DNA of 39,120 nucleotides, from positions 1-39,120 of the forward strand of contig NZ_NTZO01000238.1 of assembly GCF_002559405.1 (NCBI RefSeq), given 5' to 3'. The translations under genes and the position numbers were made by a program. The stretch is from Bacillus sp. AFS001701 (GTDB lineage Bacteria > Bacillota > Bacilli > Bacillales > Bacillaceae_G). Shown here in pieces: positions 27,235 through 34,549 of the stretch; within the stretch, counting starts at the first letter, position 1, and each line of letters opens with the position of its first letter. Below the pieces are notes generated by a model that did not search any database, was not told where the DNA came from, and saw only the letters and a program-made list of their open reading frames with translations.

Positions 27235-28662
27235 TTATCCAACGTCTTTCTTAACGTCCTTATCATCAACCCAAGCCTCTAACTGATCACGACCTGGTAA
27301 GTTATCGATTTTATCAGCAGAGAAAACTGGATCCAAACCTTGTTTCTTTTGAGAAACATAATCTTTTAATAAAGCTTTTGCAACTTTAGCTAAACGCGTA
27401 ATAGCGTAAAGATTAACTAGTACCATTAATCCCATGAAGATATCTGCTAAAGACCAAATTAATTCAGCGCTATATAATGCTCCGAATAACACCATTCCAA
27501 TTACAGCAAAACGGTATACATAAATTGATTTTTTCGAATGCTTCATGAAGCTTATATTTGATTCACCGTAATAATAGTTACCCATAATTGTACTTAATGC
27601 AAATAAGAATACTGAAATTGCAACGAATGTTGCAGCGAAGCCTCCAATACTTACACGTAAAGATTCCTGTGTTAAAGGAATACCAGATAGCTCAGATGTT
27701 TTATAAACGCCTGAAACTAATACGATCATTGCTGTAGACGAACAAATGATAAATGTATCAACAATTACACCTAATGCTTGAATAAAACCTTGTTTTACTG
27801 GGTGAGTTACGTCAGCTGTTGCAGCTGCATTTGGAGCTGAACCCATACCAGCTTCGTTAGAGAATAATCCACGACGAATACCGTGAAGTACTGCAGCACC
27901 CATTACACCGCCAAACATTTGTTTAAACGTAAAAATACCTTCAGAGAAAATTGCACCAAAAACATTTGGTAAAATATCGAAATTTGAAATCATAACCCAT
28001 AAAGCTAAAATAATATAAACCCCAGCTTTAATCGGTACTAAAACAGTTGAGAATTTTGCAACTCGATGTACGCCACCAAAAATAATTAGTGCTGTAATAA
28101 TAGCCAGTACAATCGCAGTTGTTTTTGTATTTACACCAAATTCATTATTGATAGAAGCAGCAATCGTGTTTGCTTGTACTGCGTTAAAAATAAGACCGAA
28201 AGATAGAGTAATTAAAATACTAAAAATAACTCCAAGCTTTCGATTACCTAAAGCTTTTTCCATATAATAAGCAGGTCCGCCACGCCATGAAGAACCATCT
28301 CTCACTTTATAAAGCTGAGCTAATGTACTTTCTACAAATGCTGAAGCTGAACCAATTAAAGCCATTAACCACATCCAAAAAACTGCACCAGGTCCACCTA
28401 ATGCCACTGCTGTTGCAACACCGGCAATATTCCCCGTACCTATACGAGCAGCCATTCCGATCATAAATGCTTGTAATGATGAAACAGTTTTTTTGCTTTT
28501 GTCTCTGTTTCGACCATCAACTAATAATCGAATCATTTCAGGAAAGAATTTAAACTGAATAAAACCTAAATAAACCGTTAAAAATAGGCCGATTGCTACT
28601 AATAAAATAACAAGTAATTTAGCCCATAGATAGTCGTTGAGTACTGAAACCAATTCTGTCAT
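27235..28662 (-). CDS. sodium:alanine/glycine symporter (AGCS family)
   Basis: A 475-residue membrane protein with about 11 hydrophobic segments. The N-terminal half carries the family signature around MIGMAARIGTGNIAGVATAVALGGPGAVFWMW (split here as GMAARIGTGNIAGV and GGPGAVFWMW), which forms part of the sodium and substrate sites. Further family segments are WRGGPAYYMEKALG and RRGLFSNEAGMGSAPNAAA. Members such as AlsT/YrbD import alanine, glycine or glutamine with sodium. The start, the ATG ending at 28662, has AAAGGAGAGGG upstream. Its leader contains a palindromic CodY-like box, so repression by the branched-chain amino acid/GTP sensor CodY is likely. Confidence 0.93.
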   Translation of the reverse strand: MTELVSVLNDYLWAKLLVILLVAIGLFLTVYLGFIQFKFFPEMIRLLVDGRNRDKSKKTVSSLQAFMIGMAARIGTGNIAGVATAVALGGPGAVFWMWLMALIGSASAFVESTLAQLYKVRDGSSWRGGPAYYMEKALGNRKLGVIFSILITLSFGLIFNAVQANTIAASINNEFGVNTKTTAIVLAIITALIIFGGVHRVAKFSTVLVPIKAGVYIILALWVMISNFDILPNVFGAIFSEGIFTFKQMFGGVMGAAVLHGIRRGLFSNEAGMGSAPNAAATADVTHPVKQGFIQALGVIVDTFIICSSTAMIVLVSGVYKTSELSGIPLTQESLRVSIGGFAATFVAISVFLFALSTIMGNYYYGESNISFMKHSKKSIYVYRFAVIGMVLFGALYSAELIWSLADIFMGLMVLVNLYAITRLAKVAKALLKDYVSQKKQGLDPVFSADKIDNLPGRDQLEAWVDDKDVKKDVG

Positions 28663-28690
28663 GAATCCCTCTCCTTTGTAAGAATATTCG

Positions 28691-28711
28691 CAAAATTATC
28701 CGATAATTTTG
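28691..28711 (-). promoter_or_regulatory. CodY-like box in the symporter leader
   Basis: CAAAATTAT-CCG-ATAATTTTG, a perfect dyad with 9-bp arms. Its core AATTATCCGATAATT (28694-28708) matches the CodY consensus AATTTTCWGAAAATT at 12 of 15 positions. It lies just downstream of the predicted transcription start, a repressing position. Confidence 0.5.
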
Positions 28712-28724
28712 ACTTCAAAATGTA

Positions 28725-28753
28725 ATAATAAATTATTCTGCTAACAAAGGCAA
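28725..28753 (-). promoter_or_regulatory. promoter of the AGCS symporter gene
   Basis: Read on the minus strand: TTGCCT (28753-28748), a 17-bp spacer and TATTAT (28730-28725). Transcription would start near 28718. Confidence 0.5.
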
Positions 28754-28807
28754 CAGTTTTTTAGTTATTGTCGATTAAAAAAAGGTAACATTAAAAAAAG
28801 ATTAAAA

Positions 28808-28827
28808 AAGTAAGTGTTCACTTACTT
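28808..28827. promoter_or_regulatory. operator 1 of the TetR-YhgE unit
   Basis: AAGTAAGTGTTCACTTACTT, with 9-bp arms around TT, is 5 bases upstream of the -35 of the tetR promoter. With the second copy at 28865 it brackets the promoter, an arrangement typical of TetR autorepression. Confidence 0.65.
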
Positions 28828-28831
28828 TTTA

Positions 28832-28860
28832 TTGACGAAATTCATTTTGGTCAATATACT
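28832..28860 (+). promoter_or_regulatory. promoter of the TetR-YhgE unit
   Basis: TTGACG (28832-28837), a 17-bp spacer and TATACT (28855-28860). A strong sigma-A promoter. The half-site TTTGGTCA (28846-28853) lies in its spacer. Confidence 0.7.
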
Positions 28861-28864
28861 AGAA

Positions 28865-28884
28865 AAGTAAATAAACACTTACTT
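28865..28884. promoter_or_regulatory. operator 2 of the TetR-YhgE unit
   Basis: AAGTAAATAAACACTTACTT keeps the right arm CACTTACTT exactly and 7 of 9 bases of the left arm of operator 1. It covers the predicted transcription start, 57 bp from operator 1 centre to centre. Confidence 0.6.
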
Positions 28885-28949
28885 TTTTGTAGCGCGCTAA
28901 ATACTAAGATTTAATGCCTTTTTAACAACGTTTTTTAAGGAGGTAAAAA

Positions 28950-29540
28950 GTGAATAAGGGAGAAAGAACAAAACATCACATCTTAGAGAAGTCTATCCAA
29001 CTTTTTGCAAAAAATGGTTATGATGGTACGACAATTAATCAAATTGCAAAGGAAAGTAAAATTTCCGAAGCGACGATTTATAAGTATTTTAAAAGCAAGT
29101 TGGATGTATTGATTACTTGTGTAAAACCAGATATTCAAGATGTTTGGATGGAAGAAGACTTTAGTAAATTTTCAATTGAAGAATTGCTTAGGTTATATGT
29201 TGAGAAAAGGATTAAATGGGTGGAAAAGAATCGAAATCAAATTGAAATCTTGATCAGTGAAACTTTACGACACCCTGAGTTATCAGAAATTTTCTTCCAA
29301 CAGATCTATCGTAAAACACCAATTGAAGAAGAAATAGAATCGAGAATGCTTGCAAAAGAAACAAATTTCCATTTAGAAATTCCTATACTAAGTTTGAGTA
29401 TGATTACGACGATTATATCGATTCTTAATCTACAAAAGAGTGTTCTGGATAAAGATCCAATGCATATTACAGATGACGCTATTAATAAAATGGTGCAATT
29501 AATTTTATTTGGATTAATAGGAAATAAAAGTCCTGAATAA
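28950..29540 (+). CDS. TetR/AcrR-family regulator (YhgD-like)
   Basis: A 196-residue TetR repressor: ILEKSIQLFAKNGYDGTT, then INQIAKESKISEATIYKYFKSK, is a textbook N-terminal DNA-binding domain (residues about 10-55). The C-terminal ligand domain shows no feature that reveals a ligand. The start is GTG 28950, with AAGGAGG 6 bases upstream. It is divergent from the symporter and followed 137 bases later by yhgE, as for the yhgD-yhgE pair in B. subtilis. Two matching operators bracket its promoter, so it is probably autoregulated. A large hairpin and a different dyad separate it from yhgE. Confidence 0.88.
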   Translation: MNKGERTKHHILEKSIQLFAKNGYDGTTINQIAKESKISEATIYKYFKSKLDVLITCVKPDIQDVWMEEDFSKFSIEELLRLYVEKRIKWVEKNRNQIEILISETLRHPELSEIFFQQIYRKTPIEEEIESRMLAKETNFHLEIPILSLSMITTIISILNLQKSVLDKDPMHITDDAINKMVQLILFGLIGNKSPE

Positions 29541-29569
29541 ACATGAAAATGAGTTTAACGGGAGAATGG

Positions 29570-29610
29570 TTTAGTATTACCTTTTATTTTTTATAAAAGG
29601 AAGTATTAAA
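29570..29610 (+). other. long imperfect hairpin between tetR and yhgE
   Basis: CCTTTTAT pairs with ATAAAAGG around five T; the stem goes on outwards for nine more pairs with one A-A mismatch and two G-U. No T run follows, so it is not a standard terminator. It may stabilise or divide the transcript, or weaken read-through into yhgE. Confidence 0.55.
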
Positions 29611-29629
29611 CTATTAAAATGCAATAAAT

Positions 29630-29652
29630 TGACCAAAATACATATTTGGTCA
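29630..29652. promoter_or_regulatory. second dyad, just upstream of yhgE
   Basis: TGACCAAA-N7-TTTGGTCA, with perfect 8-bp arms, then a further TTGGTC at 29654-29659. It differs from the AAGTAAGTG operators. A possible -10 (TAAAAT, 29615-29620) precedes it, so yhgE may have its own regulated promoter. Confidence 0.5.
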
Positions 29653-29677
29653 GTTGGTCTAAAAGGGGAGTGAGAAT

Positions 29678-31858
29678 GTGTTTAAGCAAGAATGGAAAAA
29701 TATTTTAAAGAAACCTATGACAATTGCAACAATCATTGCGATTGGTCTTGTGCCAATGCTTTACTCATTAATTTTCTTATCAGCTTATTGGAATCCTTAT
29801 AATAAAACAGAAAAACTATCTGTTGCAATTGTTAACAATGACAAGGGTACTGAGTTTAATGATAAAAAGCTTAATGTAGGGAAAGATTTTGTAGAAGGAT
29901 TGAAAGATAATAAGTCATTCAAATGGAAAGTTACAAGTAAAAAACAAGCGATGGAAGGCTTAAATGATGAAAAATATTATTTAGTCATCGAATTACCTTC
30001 TAATTTCTCTAAAAATGCGGCTACGTTATTAGACGAAAAACCCCAGAAAATGAAATTAAATTATTACACGAATGCGGGTAAAAACTATGTAGGCGCACAA
30101 ATTGGTACAAATGCAATGAAAGAAGTAAATGCTAATATATCAAAAGAAATTACAGAACAATATGCTAAAACAGTTTTTGATAATTTCAAGGATATTGGAG
30201 ATGGCATGACAAAAGCATCTGATGGAGCAGGTAAAATCAATGATGGTGCAGCAAAAATAACAGATGGAACAGATGTTTTAAATAAAAATTTAAAAAAGTT
30301 AAATGACAGCATGATCACATTTGAAAATGGAAGTACAAAACTGAAAAGTGGAGCGATACAATTATCAGATGGTATTAAACAATCAAAAGATGGTGCTACT
30401 AAATTAAATACTGGTTTAAACGCTCTTCTAGAAGGAACTGGTACATTAAAAGCTGGTTCTAGTGATTTAAATAATGGATTATCGCAACTAGCTGAAGGTG
30501 GTAATAAAATCGAAGCTGGCTCTTCAAAGCTAGAAGCTGGAAGTAACCAATTAAATGTTGGACTAAAACAATCTTATGCTGGTGCAACCCGATTGCAAAA
30601 AAATGAAGCAGGATTTAATGAGAATCTTGGTGCTACTAATGATGCTCTTAAATCAATTGTGAATGGATTGCAGGATGGTTCATTAAGTAAAGGAGATTTA
30701 CAGAAATTACAAGCAATCTCAAATAGCTTAGATCAACTTTCAAAAGGAAGTAATCAAATTAAAACTGGTGTTGATCAAATTGCTGCAGCACAAGGTCAAT
30801 TATATGAAGGTTCAAATAATCTGGTTGCTGGACAAAAAGAATTAAATACAAATTTAAGTTTATTTAATAGTAAATTGCAAGAAGCATCTAATGGAGCAAA
30901 TCAATTAGCTCAAGGAAGTAATGATTTATACAACGGTACAAAGGAATTAAGTGAAGGAAGTTCGTTACTTTCATTTGGCCTAGGTAAATTAAATAAAGGT
31001 GGGGACCAATTAGTCCAAGGGATCAATCAATTAAATGATGGTTCTAAACAACTATCTAATGGAACGAATAAGTTATATAGTGGGTCTGGAGACTTATTAA
31101 AAGGAGCAACAGATTTAACAAAAGGAACAAATGAACTTCATAAATCCCTGAAAGATGGTGGAGATGAAGTAAATAAAGTTAAAACAAGTGATGAAACTGA
31201 TAAATTCTTTGCAGAGCCAACAGAGCTAGTTTCTCATAAATTAAATAATGTAAAAGAATATGGTGTAGGGTTAACACCATATATATTATCTATTGGACTA
31301 TTTGCAGGTGGGTTAATGTTCACTTCAGTTTATCCAATGAGAAAGAACTCTATTGCTCCGACTACTGGTTTAGCTTGGTTCTTTAGTAAATATAGCGTTC
31401 TAATCTTCGTGGGAATCATGCAATCAATCGTAGCAGATATGGTTCTAATTTATGGTATGGGTCTTGATGTGAAAAACGTGTGGTTATTCGTAGTGTTTAC
31501 AATTATCACTAGCTTGACCTTCTATTCATTAATACAATTCTTAACTGTTACATTAGGAAATATAGGACAATATTTAGTATTTGTCATGATGTTATTACAA
31601 ATTGGTGGAACTTCAGGAACTTTCCCAATTTCATTAACACCAACATTTTTCCAAACGATTCATCCATATTTACCTATGACGTATGCAATAAAAGGATTCA
31701 GAGAATTAATCTCTAGTTCTGTTAGCAAAGGGTTTGTATGGGATCAAGTCTACTATTTATGTGGATTTGCAGCGTTATTCATTATCTTAACAAATATAAC
31801 TTTTGCAGTTCGTGTTAAATTTTCTAAGAAAGAACAATTAAGTGAAATCGAAGCTTAA
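29678..31858 (+). CDS. yhgE: YhgE/Pip-domain membrane protein (phage-infection-protein-like)
   Basis: A 726-residue protein of the YhgE/Pip family, related in topology to ABC-2 permeases and to Lactococcus phage infection protein. One membrane segment lies at residues 13-35 (MTIATIIAIGLVPMLYSLIF). A large extracellular region follows: first the conserved VAIVNNDKGTEFNDKKLNVG part, then, from about 175 to 500, many short repeats of the kind LxxGxxxLxxG (for example LNDGSKQLSNGTNKLYSGS), predicted to form long helices. About five membrane segments end the protein (from about 528). It may shape the envelope or serve export or as a phage receptor; the function is not established. The start is GTG 29678, with AAAGGGGAGTGA upstream. 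Confidence 0.9.
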   Translation: MFKQEWKNILKKPMTIATIIAIGLVPMLYSLIFLSAYWNPYNKTEKLSVAIVNNDKGTEFNDKKLNVGKDFVEGLKDNKSFKWKVTSKKQAMEGLNDEKYYLVIELPSNFSKNAATLLDEKPQKMKLNYYTNAGKNYVGAQIGTNAMKEVNANISKEITEQYAKTVFDNFKDIGDGMTKASDGAGKINDGAAKITDGTDVLNKNLKKLNDSMITFENGSTKLKSGAIQLSDGIKQSKDGATKLNTGLNALLEGTGTLKAGSSDLNNGLSQLAEGGNKIEAGSSKLEAGSNQLNVGLKQSYAGATRLQKNEAGFNENLGATNDALKSIVNGLQDGSLSKGDLQKLQAISNSLDQLSKGSNQIKTGVDQIAAAQGQLYEGSNNLVAGQKELNTNLSLFNSKLQEASNGANQLAQGSNDLYNGTKELSEGSSLLSFGLGKLNKGGDQLVQGINQLNDGSKQLSNGTNKLYSGSGDLLKGATDLTKGTNELHKSLKDGGDEVNKVKTSDETDKFFAEPTELVSHKLNNVKEYGVGLTPYILSIGLFAGGLMFTSVYPMRKNSIAPTTGLAWFFSKYSVLIFVGIMQSIVADMVLIYGMGLDVKNVWLFVVFTIITSLTFYSLIQFLTVTLGNIGQYLVFVMMLLQIGGTSGTFPISLTPTFFQTIHPYLPMTYAIKGFRELISSSVSKGFVWDQVYYLCGFAALFIILTNITFAVRVKFSKKEQLSEIEA

Positions 31859-31921
31859 AACGATAAATTAATAAAAAGGATTGGAGTCTATGTAGGTTGG
31901 AGAACAGGTGGCGTAATAGGT

Positions 31922-32260
31922 ATGTTAAATGCCATTATCGCAACAACTCTACCGACTGTTTTCCTACTTATGCTACTATTATCAACACTAAATCACTTTA
32001 AAGGTGTTGCCTGGGTACAAGGCATGTCGAATGCAGTTGTTCCAGTTGTGGGAGTTATGCTAGCAACTTTAACATGGGAATTTATTGAGAAATCAAAAGA
32101 ATCTCTTGGCTGGAAAATCAATAGTTTGATCGTGGTTGCTAGTTTTATCCTTTTATATTTTTTAAATGTACATCCTGCTATCTTAATTGGATGCTTAGTC
32201 GGATATGCCTTTTTCACAAAAAGTAAAAATGAAAAGAAGAAGAAGGTGAAGGCATCATGA
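31922..32260 (+). pseudogene. chromate transporter, first half-size subunit, N-terminally truncated
   Basis: A frame of 112 residues corresponding to the C-terminal 60% or so of a half-size CHR protein (normally about 180-190). Family-like sequence continues upstream of ATG 31922 without a start codon: codons from 31880 read IGVYVGWRTGGVIG, the usual lead into this region. Further left comes the stop codon of yhgE, in the same frame. The expected first 60-70 residues, with the F-GGG motif and the proline-glycine loop, are missing. A deletion joining yhgE to the middle of the gene explains this. It overlaps the intact second half gene by 4 bases (ATGA). Without its partner's N-terminus the pair is probably inactive, although the fragment may still be translated. 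Confidence 0.72.
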
Positions 32261-32787
32261 TTTATTGGAAAATATTTTTAGCCTTTTTCTTACCAGGCAT
32301 TTTCGGATACGGAGGAGGACCTGCTTCGATCCCTCTTATTGAGAATGAAGTTGTTGATAAGTATGGATGGCTAACTTCAGTTGAATTTAGTAATGTACTT
32401 GCACTAGGGAATGCGCTCCCAGGTCCGATTGCTACAAAGATGGCTGGATATATCGGATATGTTGAGGGGGGCGTATTTGGTTCCTTTGTAGGACTATTCG
32501 CATCAATCGCACCCTCCCTAATCTTGATGATTGCTTTATTAAGTATATTAATGAAGCATAAAAATTCACCAAAAGTCAAAAAGATGACATCACTAGTTAG
32601 GCCTTTAATCGCCGTTTTACTTGGCATTATGGCCTTTGACTTTTTTAACGATTCATATAATGGAGTAGGCGTAACGCAAACAATTATTATTAGCGTACTT
32701 TCCTTATTATTTCTAGAACGTTGGAAAATTCACCCCGCATATGTAATCGGAGGGGCTCTTGTTTATGGTGCGGTATTTTTATCTTAA
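32257..32787 (+). CDS. chromate transporter, second half-size subunit
   Basis: A 176-residue membrane protein of the CHR family in half-size form, like YwrA/ChrB of B. subtilis. The N-terminal GYGGGPASIPLIENEVV and the loop LALGNALPGPIATKMAGYIGY are the conserved CHR motifs; about five hydrophobic segments follow. Half-size CHR proteins work as a heteromeric pair to export chromate (or transport a related oxyanion). The gene is full length and its ATG overlaps the stop of the preceding truncated half, with AGAAGGTGAAGG upstream. With the partner truncated, its activity is doubtful. A perfect terminator follows. Confidence 0.85.
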   Translation: MIYWKIFLAFFLPGIFGYGGGPASIPLIENEVVDKYGWLTSVEFSNVLALGNALPGPIATKMAGYIGYVEGGVFGSFVGLFASIAPSLILMIALLSILMKHKNSPKVKKMTSLVRPLIAVLLGIMAFDFFNDSYNGVGVTQTIIISVLSLLFLERWKIHPAYVIGGALVYGAVFLS

Positions 32788-32817
32788 ACAATACAACTTT
32801 TTTTGTTTTATCAGAAC

Positions 32818-32858
32818 ATTATTGAAGCAATATAAGGTTGCTTCAATAATGTTTTTTT
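32818..32858 (+). terminator. terminator after the chromate transporter genes
   Basis: A perfect 13-bp stem, ATTATTGAAGCAA with TTGCTTCAATAAT, a 7-base loop, then G and seven T. Confidence 0.9.
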
Positions 32859-32933
32859 CATTTAATCAGCTCTAAGTTAAGTAATAAAAAAGTGGCGACT
32901 ATTTTATCATAAAAAAGTAATTTTAACAGTAAA

Positions 32934-32949
32934 TGTGAATTATGTCACA
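32934..32949. promoter_or_regulatory. CRP/Fnr-type box upstream of cydA
   Basis: TGTGA-ATTATG-TCACA matches the CRP/Fnr consensus TGTGA-N6-TCACA exactly. It lies about 220 bases before cydA in a 367-base gap that also holds the terminator at 32818, the TTTTGAC-N12-GTCAAAA inverted repeat (32973-32998) and the Rex-type site. Bacillus Fnr activates anaerobic or low-oxygen genes from such boxes. I could not fix the start of transcription. Confidence 0.55.
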
Positions 32950-33074
32950 AAATAGACAATTTATAGACACGATTTTGACAAATAAGATTAAGTCAAAAAC
33001 CCCTTTGGAAAAGTAAACTAGAAGTAACAAGAGATACCATTGAATGGTTCTCTAAAATTTACTTAATGAATTAT

Positions 33075-33094
33075 TTGTGAAAAAATGTTCAAAG
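33075..33094. promoter_or_regulatory. Rex-type operator upstream of cydA
   Basis: TTGTGAAAAAATGTTCAAAG compares with the Rex consensus TTGTGAA-N6-TTCACAA: the left half is perfect, the right half is 5 of 7. It lies 60 bases before the cydA start. Rex represses cyd genes in Bacillus and leaves when NADH rises, which fits a low-oxygen oxidase. Confidence 0.6.
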
Positions 33095-33154
33095 TTTTGC
33101 TCGAGCTTAATGGAAATTTTTTTGAAATGATTTTTATCCTAAGGGGGATGTACT

Positions 33155-34549
33155 GTGAGTGTATTAGAGCTTGCAAGAATACAATTTGGTTCCACTACAA
33201 TTTTCCATTTTTTATTTGTACCACTTTCAATAGGTTTAGTATTTATGGTAGCAATTATGGAAACATTGTATGTTTTTCGAAATAACGAAGAATATAAAAA
33301 GTTAACAAAATTCTTTGGGCACTTATTTTTAATTAATTTTGCAGTTGGTGTTGTGACAGGTATTATTCAGGAGTTTCAATTCGGTATGAACTGGTCTGAA
33401 TATTCCCGTTTTGTTGGGGATGTATTTGGCGCACCACTTGCTATTGAGGCACTTTTAGCATTTTTTATGGAATCTACATTTTTAGGAATTTGGATATTTG
33501 GTTGGGAAAGGCTTAATAAGAAAATTCATTTAATGTGCATATGGTTAGTTGCTTTCGGAACTTTAATGTCTGCGTTTTGGATATTAGCCGCCAATTCTTT
33601 CATGCAGGAGCCAGTAGGCTTTGCGATTAAAAATGGTCGTGCAGAAATGACCGACTTCTTAGCAATCATAACAAATCCACAACTTAAAGTTGAGTTTCCT
33701 CACACAATTGCTGGAGCATTAGCAACTGGAGCGTTATTTGTTGCAGGTGTAAGTGCGTATAAAATCTTAAAAAAACAGGAAACAGAATTATTTAAAAAGG
33801 CGTTTAATCTTGCAATGGTATTCGCGCTAATAGCAGGAGTTGGTGTTGCATTTAGCGGACATTCTCAAGCGAAGCATTTAATGAAGACTCAGCCGATGAA
33901 AATGGCTGCAAGTGAAGGGCTATGGGATGATAGTGGAGACCCTGCAAGCTGGATGGTCTTTGGTCTGATTGATTCGAAAAAGAAAGAAAATAAATACGAG
34001 GTAGAAGTACCATATTTATTAAGTTATCTAGCTTATGAGAAGTTTGAAGGTAAAGTACCTGGTATGAATACGTTACAAAAGCAGTACGAGAATTTATATG
34101 GTCCTGGAAATTATATTCCACCAGTTAATACAACCTTTTGGAGCTTTAGAATTATGGCAGGAGCAGGAATGGTTATGATTTTAATGTCGATGCTAGGTTT
34201 ATATTTTAGCTATCGAAAAAAATTAGAATCAAAAAATCTATTTTTAAAGGCATCAATTTTATTAATTTCTTTACCATTCATTGCAAATACAGCTGGATGG
34301 GTTATGACGGAAATAGGCCGCCAACCATGGACTGTATTCGGTTTAATGACTACTGCTGCATCAGTATCACCAAATGTTTCAAAAGGATCACTCATTTTCT
34401 CAATCGCAACTTTTACAACTATGTATGCAATTTTAGCAGTTGTTTTAGTTTACTTGTTTGTGAAAGAAATTAAAAAAGGAACACACCATGTTGAAACTGA
34501 AAAGGTTCTTACGGTCGATCCGTTTGAAAGGGAAGTGACAATTGTATGA
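33155..34549 (+). CDS. cydA: cytochrome bd oxidase subunit I
   Basis: A 464-residue membrane protein with about nine membrane segments. It carries quinol oxidation and the hemes. His18 (TTIFHFLF) is the heme b595 ligand, and the histidine in FPHTIAGALATGALF (about residue 182) is the heme b558 ligand. GRQPW follows in the segment VMTEIGRQPWTVFG. The Q-loop is short, as in Bacillus-type CydA. The enzyme reduces oxygen to water with high affinity at low oxygen. The start is GTG 33155 with AAGGGGG 7 bases upstream; the ATG at 33148 is out of frame. cydB overlaps its end by 4 bases (ATGA). Confidence 0.97.
   Translation: MSVLELARIQFGSTTIFHFLFVPLSIGLVFMVAIMETLYVFRNNEEYKKLTKFFGHLFLINFAVGVVTGIIQEFQFGMNWSEYSRFVGDVFGAPLAIEALLAFFMESTFLGIWIFGWERLNKKIHLMCIWLVAFGTLMSAFWILAANSFMQEPVGFAIKNGRAEMTDFLAIITNPQLKVEFPHTIAGALATGALFVAGVSAYKILKKQETELFKKAFNLAMVFALIAGVGVAFSGHSQAKHLMKTQPMKMAASEGLWDDSGDPASWMVFGLIDSKKKENKYEVEVPYLLSYLAYEKFEGKVPGMNTLQKQYENLYGPGNYIPPVNTTFWSFRIMAGAGMVMILMSMLGLYFSYRKKLESKNLFLKASILLISLPFIANTAGWVMTEIGRQPWTVFGLMTTAASVSPNVSKGSLIFSIATFTTMYAILAVVLVYLFVKEIKKGTHHVETEKVLTVDPFEREVTIV

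Noticed and set aside
32975-32980. Perfect TTGACA as the cydA -35
   Set aside because: No -10 stands at 16-18 bases; the hexamer is part of an inverted repeat instead.
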